Below, one piece after another: positions 1 through 7,126 of a stretch of DNA of 64,000 nucleotides. Each line of letters starts with the position of its first letter. The first letter of the stretch is position 1. The translations under genes and the position numbers were made by a program. A model generated the notes under the pieces. It was not told where the DNA came from. It ran no database searches and saw nothing but the letters and a program-made list of their open reading frames with translations. Origin of the DNA: Aquamicrobium zhengzhouense (GTDB lineage: Bacteria; Pseudomonadota; Alphaproteobacteria; Rhizobiales; Rhizobiaceae); NCBI RefSeq assembly GCF_016124105.1, contig NZ_JADGMQ010000003.1, forward strand, positions 124,001 to 188,000, in the 5' to 3' direction.

Positions 1-1
1 A

Positions 2-1000
2 AATCTCTTCGGTGATTTTACCACTGTCGATGGCATTAAAGCAGCTGTCGCGAAGCATATACAGACTGAGCTGAACAAGCAGGCGGCGCTGCAGGGTCTT
101 TACTCGACCGAAGATCTCGAGACGTTCGTTGATCTGGTAACCAATTTGGCAAGCGACCGCGCAGGCATCATCGACTACTACACCACGCTGGCAACGCAGA
201 CCGACTCCGAAGCCGGTCACCTGCGGGTCGATGCTCTCGAGGAAGAGCTCTACACCGTCGCGCTGACCAAACTCGCGGAAGCATTTGGCGATCCGACCGA
301 GGCCACGAAGATCTTTGAAGAGTTCCAGGATGTACGCGGCAACTACAGCGGCAGCATCGTCACCTTGGTCAACAAGCTCTACGAAGCGCACGCTGCAGCC
401 GACGACGATGTCGCGTTCCTGCGTTCGGTCAATACTGCCGATGATGAAGCCACAGTCCTTGCAGCCATCAAGACCGACCCTGACTTCGCCGCACTCCTGG
501 AAGGCACTGCCTTCCCGGACAATGGCGGACGCGAAAAGGCGGTTGCGCTTGGCGTCATCGAGACCATCGAGAAGCTTGGCTACTTCTCTGATGTTGGTGA
601 TTTGAGGGAGGTCATCGGCCTCCATATCGAGATGGAGCAGAACAAGGCTGATTTCATTGCAGGGGCGCAAGTAGCCCAAGGAGAGGGATTTGCCGCAACC
701 TTCGAGGACTTGATCCGTGACCTTGATCTCGACCGCGACACTATCATCAACTTCTGGTCGAATGCCGACGATCCGGAAGCAACCGCACGCGCGGATGAAC
801 TGAAGGCCGACACCTTTACCGTCGTCCTCGACCAGATCGTCAGTCACGCCGACACTCTTGGTGAAAATGACAGCACCTACTGGGCCGATCTTGCCTCCGC
901 CTTCGATGACATCAACACCGAATACACCGGAAGCATCGTCACCTTGATCGGGCAGCTTAAGGATGCTCATAACGAGGCTACTTCGGACCCGGTTTATTAG
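2..1000 (+). CDS. Partial acidic phage protein with an internal duplication
   Basis: The reading frame is open to the left edge, so the true start lies outside the window; 332 residues are visible. No family is recognised. The protein is acidic and probably helical. It contains two diverged copies of a 160-190 residue unit: one starts near base 95 (GLYSTEDLE) and one near base 578 (GYFSDVGDLRE). Each ends with a nearly identical GSIVTLxxxLxxAH block (bases 350 and 929). A strong terminator hairpin follows the stop. Its place upstream of phage structural genes suggests a virion or tail-associated protein, but that is inference from position only. Confidence 0.75.
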   Translation, partial: NLFGDFTTVDGIKAAVAKHIQTELNKQAALQGLYSTEDLETFVDLVTNLASDRAGIIDYYTTLATQTDSEAGHLRVDALEEELYTVALTKLAEAFGDPTEATKIFEEFQDVRGNYSGSIVTLVNKLYEAHAAADDDVAFLRSVNTADDEATVLAAIKTDPDFAALLEGTAFPDNGGREKAVALGVIETIEKLGYFSDVGDLREVIGLHIEMEQNKADFIAGAQVAQGEGFAATFEDLIRDLDLDRDTIINFWSNADDPEATARADELKADTFTVVLDQIVSHADTLGENDSTYWADLASAFDDINTEYTGSIVTLIGQLKDAHNEATSDPVY

Positions 1001-1026
1001 CTTCGAGCCTAGTAATACAACCTCGG

Positions 1027-1054
1027 AAACCCGGCCTTCGCGCCGGGTTTTTCT
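1027..1054 (+). terminator. Rho-independent terminator
   Basis: A 9-bp perfect stem (AAACCCGGC / GCCGGGTTT) with a 6-base loop is followed by TTTTCTT. It lies 27 bases after the stop of the first gene and 58 bases before the next start, so downstream phage genes need a promoter in between or antitermination. Confidence 0.85.
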
Positions 1055-1111
1055 TATGAGCTGTATCCCTCCCGCGTCCCTGATCTCGCAAAAGTTAACA
1101 GGAGCTTCACC

Positions 1112-1882
1112 ATGGTCTTTGGCGGCTTTGGCTTGGGACGACTTGGCTTCACGCATCCCATGCGGACGGAAGCCCCGGAAAGCGAGACTGTCTCCCTTTT
1201 GCCGGATCAGCAGCAATGGATGTCGGATTGGGAGAAGCGCCGGGCAGCCGAGGCAGCAAGAGCTCGTCCCGCTGCCGCGCCAAGAGCACAGACGTTCGAC
1301 AACGCCGGGTATCTTGCTGCCAACCCGGATGTTGCAGATCCGTCGAGTTGGGGCGGTGCTTTCCCTGCCAATCCGGTGGGTGCCTATCACTACGGCGCTC
1401 ACGGTGCCGGGGAGGGTCGCCAAGGCACAAACTTTGATGAAGCCAAGTACCTCCAGCTAAATCCTGACGTTGCGGCGGCTGTTTCCGGTGGTCAGTTTTC
1501 AAGCGGGCTTGACCATTTTGCCAAGCATGGATTTGGCGAAAACCGCGCGGTTAATGTGACGCCGGGCAGCGCGGGCTATACGCCAAACTTCTCTGCGCTC
1601 AACGCGGAGTGGGACAAGATGACCCCGATGTTCGAGAACCAAACGCGCCAGCAGCAGGCCTATGACTGGATGCAAGGCGGCAACCAAGAAAACGGCCTGA
1701 TGTCTGAAGACTATGCCAATGCCGGGTTCAACACGATCACCGGCATGAGCAACCCCTATGCTGGCCCCGGCCAGATCGAAGGCGTTGATATGGATTGGGC
1801 GCAAGGCGTCTACGATCCTCAGACACAGCGCGGCACTGGCACGTACACGCCAACCCATCAGCGAACCAACTTCGGCTGGTAA
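1112..1882 (+). CDS. Phage protein with two YLxxNPDV repeats
   Basis: A 256-residue protein; the ATG is preceded by AGGAG. Residues about 62-146 contain two copies of a repeat of the form (F/Y)xxxxYLxxNPDV...G.F..G..H(Y/F)..HG..E(G/N)R. This repeat is familiar from secreted and surface-associated alphaproteobacterial proteins. The C-terminal half is rich in Gly, Asn, Gln and Tyr and has no recognised domain. It sits at the head of a tightly packed run of phage genes (3-base gap to the next), which suggests a virion protein, possibly an appendage. The function is not known. Confidence 0.8.
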   Translation: MVFGGFGLGRLGFTHPMRTEAPESETVSLLPDQQQWMSDWEKRRAAEAARARPAAAPRAQTFDNAGYLAANPDVADPSSWGGAFPANPVGAYHYGAHGAGEGRQGTNFDEAKYLQLNPDVAAAVSGGQFSSGLDHFAKHGFGENRAVNVTPGSAGYTPNFSALNAEWDKMTPMFENQTRQQQAYDWMQGGNQENGLMSEDYANAGFNTITGMSNPYAGPGQIEGVDMDWAQGVYDPQTQRGTGTYTPTHQRTNFGW

Positions 1883-1885
1883 CCC

Positions 1886-2155
1886 ATGCGACATTCTAAA
1901 ATTGTGCTGAGTGACGACGAGATCGTTGCTCAGATGAGAGCTGCTGCGCCTGCCAATGAGGGCGCTGGTGCCGTTCAGGCGCGTATAGACGACGTTCTTG
2001 CCGAGCGCCGCGCCAATCAGGAATCCATTCAGGCGGAATACGACAAGGGACGCGGCACCGACTTCGGCACGGCCGAGATTGTCGCTCAATCCAAGCTCTA
2101 CCCGGTGAAGGAACACAAAGGACCGATCACCGCAGTTTACACGCCGGGGAAGTAG
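1886..2155 (+). CDS. Small hypothetical phage protein
   Basis: An 89-residue soluble, charged protein with no recognised domain and no signal peptide or membrane segment. The N-terminal half looks helical (LSDDEIVAQMRAAA...VQARIDDVLAERRANQE). It lies 3 bases after the YLxxNPDV protein and 3 bases before the 722-residue structural protein, so it is almost certainly co-transcribed and perhaps translationally coupled with them. A virion or assembly role is inferred only from position. Confidence 0.7.
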   Translation: MRHSKIVLSDDEIVAQMRAAAPANEGAGAVQARIDDVLAERRANQESIQAEYDKGRGTDFGTAEIVAQSKLYPVKEHKGPITAVYTPGK

Positions 2156-2158
2156 CCC

Positions 2159-4327
2159 ATGCCGCTTGTTAAGCTCGAACTAAAGCCGGGCATCAACACC
2201 AATGATACCGCGCTGGCGAACGAGGGAGGCTATGTCGCTGGCAACCGCATGCGCGGCTGGCAGGGTAGGGCGCAGCCTATCGGCGGCTGGCGGTCACGCA
2301 CGACGCAGGTTGTGGATGGTTTATGTCGCGCATCCCACGCCTGGTCAACACATGAGGGCGCAACCTGTATCGCCTACGGCACCAGCGAAGGCTTGTTTGG
2401 CGAGTATAACGGCAATTTGCGCGACATCACCGGGCCGATCCACGAGACAACGCTGCAAGACGTTTTCTCAACCACGAACGGCAGCGAGATTGTCACGGTC
2501 CATCTACCGTTTCATGGCCTTGTCGAGGGGCAGGACGTTGTATTCAGCCATCATCAGATGGCTGTTGCTGGGCTGACGATCGAGGGCACCTACACAATCA
2601 AGAGCGTTCCGACGCGGGGGTCATTCACGATTGAGCACGCGTCCAATGCCGATGCCGATGTTGAGAACGGCGGCGGCTATGTGGATTTCCGCGCCGATCT
2701 GATGCCCGGACTCGTTAGCGATCCGCTCACAGGCTACGGCACCGGGGGATATAGCGAAGGGCCGTATGGCTCCTCGGGGAACCGCCCCGGCATGCGCCAG
2801 TGGACACTTGCCAATTGGGGTGAATATCTTCTCGCAAACGCCTGCGGATACGGTCTTTGGGAATGGCAGCCCTATGCCAATTATCCGGAGCTCGCTTACA
2901 ATGGCGAGTTCGCCAATGCGGACGGCTGGGGTCTTGGCACTGGCTGGAGCATTGCAAGCGGCAAGGCGACGAAGGCAGCAGGAACGGGCTCCGCCCTTTC
3001 GCAAAGCGTTGAGGATCTGGTCAAGGGCGGCATTACGGTTCGCGTCACCTTCACCGTGACAAGGACGGCCGGCACGCTCAAGTTCCGTGTCAATGCCGGT
3101 GCCACGCCAGCGGTGATCGACGTTGGGCCAGCTTCCTCGCCCATCTCCAAGTCTGGCACATACACCCGCACCTTCCGCATGCCAGCGCTTGCAAAGGACG
3201 TGGTGTGGGAAGCAGACAGCGCGTTTGCCGGTTCGGTCGAGGACGTTTCCTATCACCTTGAAGACAAGGCAATTCGCATCACGACCGCGCCGCCTGTGAT
3301 AGATGCGATGTACGTCAACACGAATGGCATCGTCGTTGCGCTTGGCACTACCTCGGTAGACGAGGGCACATACGATCCAACGCTGGTTCGTACCTCGGAT
3401 CTCGGCAATAACCGCGCATGGGTGCCGGATGAAGGGTCTTACGCTTCGTTCTTCAACGTTCGCGGCATTGGCGGCCGTCTAGCGAAGGGCATCGCAACCC
3501 GCCAGCAGGACATCATTGCAGGCGACGACGGCGTTGCCTCGCTACAATTCACCGGCGATCCGCAAGATCCTTTCACGGTCAACATTCTTGGCACCGGCTG
3601 CGGCGTCGTCGCGCGCCACGCCATGGTTGAGCAGAACGGCTTTGTGTTCTGGGCAGCTGAGAAGAACTTCTACATCTTCCGCGGCGTCGGCGCGACCAGC
3701 CTCGGCATTCCTGAAATCCTGCCGTGCCCGATCTCGAAAGACCTCTTCGACAATATCGAGCGCAGGCAGAGCGCCAAGAGCCATATGGGCATCGTCCCGG
3801 CATTCTCGGAATTGTGGTTCTTCTATCCCGATCAACGCGATGGAGATGAATGCTCGCGGGCCGTCTCATATTCCTGGACCGAAGGGCACTGGCACACGCA
3901 TAAGCTCGCGCGCACTACATGGTGTTCGTCGGGCATCTTTCCCAACCCGCTTGGCGTTGCACCGAACGGGCGCCTCTACAATCACGAAGTCGGCACCTCT
4001 GCCAATGGTGCGAACCTCGACGCATGGATTGAAACAGGCGATCTCGACATAGGCGACGGTGACACGCTTCTCGCGCTCACAAGCCTGATGCCCGACTTTG
4101 CCAGCATGGAGGGGCAGGTCGCGTTCACGATCCTGTCGAAGCTCTATCCGCACCAGAAGGACCCCAAGCAGACGGGGCCATTCATCATCACGCCGACCAC
4201 CGAGCGCGTGAACTTCCGCGTCATGACCAGGCAAGTGCGGTTTCGCTTTGGCAACGGCACGGCAAACACCTTCTGGCGCATGGGCGCTCACCGTATCGAC
4301 CTGAACCAGACGAAGGCACGGCGATGA
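2159..4327 (+). CDS. Large phage structural protein, tail/head-closure type, with jelly-roll insert
   Basis: A 722-residue protein. The N-terminus (LELKPGINTNDTALANEGG) and the C-terminus ending in a basic RIDLNQTKARR tail have the look of podophage proteins that plug or stabilise the packaged head (P22 gp10-like), but I cannot confirm that by search. Residues about 246-368 resemble a carbohydrate-binding jelly roll: NGEFANADGW, a GWSIASGKATK segment, then alternating beta strands. That insert could contact the cell surface. The stop overlaps the next ATG by 4 bases, so the genes are coupled. Confidence 0.65.
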   Translation: MPLVKLELKPGINTNDTALANEGGYVAGNRMRGWQGRAQPIGGWRSRTTQVVDGLCRASHAWSTHEGATCIAYGTSEGLFGEYNGNLRDITGPIHETTLQDVFSTTNGSEIVTVHLPFHGLVEGQDVVFSHHQMAVAGLTIEGTYTIKSVPTRGSFTIEHASNADADVENGGGYVDFRADLMPGLVSDPLTGYGTGGYSEGPYGSSGNRPGMRQWTLANWGEYLLANACGYGLWEWQPYANYPELAYNGEFANADGWGLGTGWSIASGKATKAAGTGSALSQSVEDLVKGGITVRVTFTVTRTAGTLKFRVNAGATPAVIDVGPASSPISKSGTYTRTFRMPALAKDVVWEADSAFAGSVEDVSYHLEDKAIRITTAPPVIDAMYVNTNGIVVALGTTSVDEGTYDPTLVRTSDLGNNRAWVPDEGSYASFFNVRGIGGRLAKGIATRQQDIIAGDDGVASLQFTGDPQDPFTVNILGTGCGVVARHAMVEQNGFVFWAAEKNFYIFRGVGATSLGIPEILPCPISKDLFDNIERRQSAKSHMGIVPAFSELWFFYPDQRDGDECSRAVSYSWTEGHWHTHKLARTTWCSSGIFPNPLGVAPNGRLYNHEVGTSANGANLDAWIETGDLDIGDGDTLLALTSLMPDFASMEGQVAFTILSKLYPHQKDPKQTGPFIITPTTERVNFRVMTRQVRFRFGNGTANTFWRMGAHRIDLNQTKARR

Positions 4328-4695
4328 CACCCAGCGAGCAGATCATCGAGTTCAACCGCGTCTGGAAGTGGCTTGAGAAGGCCGTCAAACGCGGTGGCAA
4401 CACCCACGAAAAGCAGCATGTTCTCGCCCGTATTCTGGATGGCCGCGCGCAGCTCTGGACCAATCGCGAGGCGGCTATCGTCACCTCTATCGAGACTTAC
4501 GACAACGGCTTCAAGGAAATTCAGGGATGGCTGGCGGGCGGCAAGCTCAGCGCTGTCCAGCAGCTTCGTGATGAGGCGGAAGCGTGGGGCAAGCAGATGG
4601 GTTGCAGCCGCTCGCAGCTTATATCGCGTCCCGGATTTGAGCGCGCATTTCCCGGATACCGCCGTGTCGCGGTCGTACTTGTGAAGGATCTATAA
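4324..4695 (+). CDS. Small phage protein, GNAT-like fold
   Basis: A 123-residue protein whose start overlaps the preceding stop (ATGA). The pattern W(T/x)NREAAIVTSI, then Y..G.K.IQGWLAGGKL, then EAWGKQMGC and a C-terminal GFERAFPGYRRVAVVLVKDL matches a small protein often encoded among podophage late genes. That protein has the shape of an acyl-CoA N-acyltransferase (GNAT) domain, comparable to internal virion protein A of T7-like phages. It probably serves a structural or assembly role rather than catalysis. The assignment rests on pattern memory, not on a search. Confidence 0.55.
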   Translation: MTPSEQIIEFNRVWKWLEKAVKRGGNTHEKQHVLARILDGRAQLWTNREAAIVTSIETYDNGFKEIQGWLAGGKLSAVQQLRDEAEAWGKQMGCSRSQLISRPGFERAFPGYRRVAVVLVKDL

Positions 4696-4696
4696 A

Positions 4697-5611
4697 ATGA
4701 GCTTCGGCGGATCGAAAAGCCAAACGACGACGCAGAACGCGAGCAACGTTAGCGCAGGAGGCGGCACCTCCAGCTATGCTCCGTGGACGCAGAACATGCA
4801 GACCGCTATCGGGCAGATGGCGCTTGCGCAGAACGCGGGAAATCTCGGCCCTCGCGATTCAGCAATTGCTGGCTTCACGCCGGATCAGCTCAAAGCCTTC
4901 GATATGGCTCGCGGTACGGCGGCTCAGTTTGGCGCTGGCAATTCTGGCAGCGACACGTTCAGCGCACTTCTCGGTCAAAGCCGGATCGGGCCCGACGACT
5001 GGAAAGAACACATGAACCCGTATCTCGACTCGGTGGGTCGCGATGCGGTCAACAATATGCGCCGGGAGCATGAGAACGCTCAGGCAGGCTTGTCGGCACG
5101 ATACGCGGCACGTGGCGGCTTGGGCGGCTCAGGTGAGGGTTTTGCTCGCGCACGTATGACACGCGGCCTTAACGAGGCGGTTCCCGGCGTCATCGCGAAC
5201 ATCATGTCCGGTGGCTATGATCGTGCCCAAGGCATTGCCGCTCAAAACGCACAGAACGCGCTTGCGGCGGCGGGGCTCCATGATCGCCACATGAGCAGCG
5301 AATTCGACCGGCAGGGGGCCGCAGCTGGCCTTCTTGGGCAAGCTGGAGCAGCACAGCAGGCGCTTGCACAACGCAGCCTCGATCTGCCGCATGAAGCCCT
5401 CCAGCGCATCGCGTCGTATGTCCCTCAGGTTTACGACAACTCGCAGAGCTCGTGGAGCATGGGCAACGAGAACAAGACCGGCACGCAGCCTGACAACTCT
5501 CCCAGCCTGTTCCAGCAATTGCTCGGTGGTGGCTTGGCGGTGGCGGGCCTCCCAGCAGCGGGCGGCGGTTCCGTTGGCGGTAACTGGCTCTCCGGCCTCC
5601 TCGGCAAATAG
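4697..5611 (+). CDS. Phage ejection/internal virion-type protein
   Basis: A 304-residue protein rich in Ala, Gly and Gln. The segment MNPYLDSVGRDAVNNMRREH, followed by a helical region with GLSARYAARGGLGGSGEG, is characteristic of phage internal or ejected proteins with an (M/T)NPY...V.D motif. The C-terminus ends in a hydrophobic Gly-rich stretch (LLGGGLAVAGLPAAGGG) that could insert into membrane. It lies between the GNAT-like gene and another ejection-type gene in one operon. A role in DNA delivery is inferred. Confidence 0.6.
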   Translation: MSFGGSKSQTTTQNASNVSAGGGTSSYAPWTQNMQTAIGQMALAQNAGNLGPRDSAIAGFTPDQLKAFDMARGTAAQFGAGNSGSDTFSALLGQSRIGPDDWKEHMNPYLDSVGRDAVNNMRREHENAQAGLSARYAARGGLGGSGEGFARARMTRGLNEAVPGVIANIMSGGYDRAQGIAAQNAQNALAAAGLHDRHMSSEFDRQGAAAGLLGQAGAAQQALAQRSLDLPHEALQRIASYVPQVYDNSQSSWSMGNENKTGTQPDNSPSLFQQLLGGGLAVAGLPAAGGGSVGGNWLSGLLGK

Positions 5612-5620
5612 GGGTATTTC

Positions 5621-6775
5621 ATGCTCGGTCTTCCTCAGATTGCACCACTCCCTCAGTCCCGGCCGATGGAAAGCGGCATGGCTGCGCCCGTTCCTGCGGC
5701 TGGCGGTGGCCTCGGAGGCGCTTTGGGCGGCCTTGGTCAGCGTATCGGCGGCGCGCTCAACACGCCCGCAGGCGGCAACCTTCTGTCGGCGCTCGGCTAT
5801 TCGCTCATGTCCAGCCCGCGCAATGCACCCTTGCAAAACTTCGGACAGTTCCACACGAACCTGACCGCCAATACCCTCCAGCAGCAGCGCTATGATCAGC
5901 AGCAACAAGAGGCGGAACGCCAGCGTCAGGAAGAGGCGGCATCGAAGAACCAGACGGCTGCTTGGCTCAAGTCGAACTTTGGGCTTAGCGATGACGAGGC
6001 TCTTGCAGCAGCGCAAAACCCGACGATCCTACAGCACTATCTCAAGCAGGCTCAGGGTGGTTCTCGCCCTCGCTACAGTCTCAACCCGATCTATGGCACC
6101 GACCCCGAGGGCAATACCGTCATCAGTGTACTCGGGGACGACGCCTCGCTAAAGACCGTGGATACCGGGGGAGTAAAAATTTCTACTGGCGTGGATCGGG
6201 TTGACGTAGGCACCCACTACAACCTTATCGACAAGCGGTCTGGTCAAATGGTCGGGACCTTGCCGAAAGAGAACTATCAGGAAGCCTTTGACACGGCTCA
6301 GGGTGGCGCAGAAGGCAAGGCGGCGGGTGAAGCTAACGCTAATCTCGAAAGCGAGATGATCACCGCACGTCAGACAATCCAGGAGCTTGACGAGCTCATC
6401 GCGCACCCCGGCCTGTCGGCTATCGCAGGTCCCGTCGATCAGTTCCGTCCATCATGGTCTATGGGCGCTGAGGGGCGCGATGCCTTGGCACGGTTCAACC
6501 AGGCGAAGGGCCGCGCGTTTCTACAGGCGTTCGGCATGCTCAAGGGCGGCGGTGCGATCACCGAAATCGAAGGTCTTAAGGCCGAACAGGCTATGGCCCG
6601 TATGGACCGCGCGCAGAGTGAGCCTGAATTTATCCAGGCGCTTAAGGACTTCCGCGAAGCAGTTGCTAGCGGGATGACGAAGTTGCAGCGGCGCTCCTCA
6701 GGTGGTGGAGCGTCTCGTGCGCCGACCGCTCCCGCTCGAACATCAAGCGGCGTCCAGTGGAGCTTTGACGACTGA
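5621..6775 (+). CDS. Phage virion/ejection-type protein
   Basis: A 384-residue protein. The N-terminus is Gly/Ala-rich and hydrophobic (residues about 24-62). It is followed by a Gln/Glu-rich probable coiled coil (about 80-110: QQQRYDQQQQEAERQRQEEA). The C-terminal third carries GPVDQFRPSWSMGAEGRDAL and then QAFGMLKGGGAITEIEGLKA, a conserved-looking block I associate with phage virion proteins in rhizobia. The RBS region GGGGTATTTC precedes the ATG. Its function is likely structural or DNA ejection; no enzyme motif is seen. Confidence 0.6.
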   Translation: MLGLPQIAPLPQSRPMESGMAAPVPAAGGGLGGALGGLGQRIGGALNTPAGGNLLSALGYSLMSSPRNAPLQNFGQFHTNLTANTLQQQRYDQQQQEAERQRQEEAASKNQTAAWLKSNFGLSDDEALAAAQNPTILQHYLKQAQGGSRPRYSLNPIYGTDPEGNTVISVLGDDASLKTVDTGGVKISTGVDRVDVGTHYNLIDKRSGQMVGTLPKENYQEAFDTAQGGAEGKAAGEANANLESEMITARQTIQELDELIAHPGLSAIAGPVDQFRPSWSMGAEGRDALARFNQAKGRAFLQAFGMLKGGGAITEIEGLKAEQAMARMDRAQSEPEFIQALKDFREAVASGMTKLQRRSSGGGASRAPTAPARTSSGVQWSFDD

Positions 6776-6783
6776 TGGCGCGT

Positions 6784-7068
6784 TTAGTTGATCGCGCCAC
6801 TCGGCGCTGGCGCTGGCTGCTTGCTCACCATCTCCAACGTCTTTCTTATCGCATCATAAAGCTGGAGTGCGGCTGCGGGCGAGCACCGCAGATGTGCCGT
6901 TGCAGTCAAGCGGCTCTCAACTCCACTCCCCGAAGGGTGCAATATATGGGCCGCCAACTCGATTTGGATCGCCCCGTTCAGAACGCCAAATACGGGCGTT
7001 TCATCAAAGTAGACGACGGGCGCTCCGTCGTTTGGATGAATAACTAGCGCTGCCTTTTCTTCGGTCAT
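6784..7068 (-). CDS. Small antisense-oriented phage hypothetical protein
   Basis: A 94-residue protein read against the late operon. The ATG at 7068 is preceded by a strong GGAGGGG site four bases away. The sequence reads like a real folded domain: VVYFDETPVFGVLNGAIQIELAAHIL, then alternating strands and a helix (AAALQLYDAIRKTLEMVSKQ). Small phage proteins with this 'no-X-region then A.L...L.K' pattern are common but uncharacterised. A rightward 90-residue frame (6775-7047) overlaps it, but that frame is Arg/Cys-rich and unconvincing, so I prefer the leftward gene. A moron-type gene is likely. Confidence 0.55.
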   Translation of the reverse strand: MTEEKAALVIHPNDGAPVVYFDETPVFGVLNGAIQIELAAHILHPSGSGVESRLTATAHLRCSPAAALQLYDAIRKTLEMVSKQPAPAPSGAIN

Positions 7069-7126
7069 CTGCCCCTCCCTGATTTCCCCACCACATCCTT
7101 GAATCTTTCTTGCGGCGAGTCGAGTC

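Noticed and set aside
6775-7047. Rightward 90-codon frame whose ATG overlaps the previous stop
   Set aside because: The coupled start is attractive, but the product is Arg/Cys-rich and unlike its neighbours; the opposing frame with a strong ribosome site is more convincing. It remains possible.
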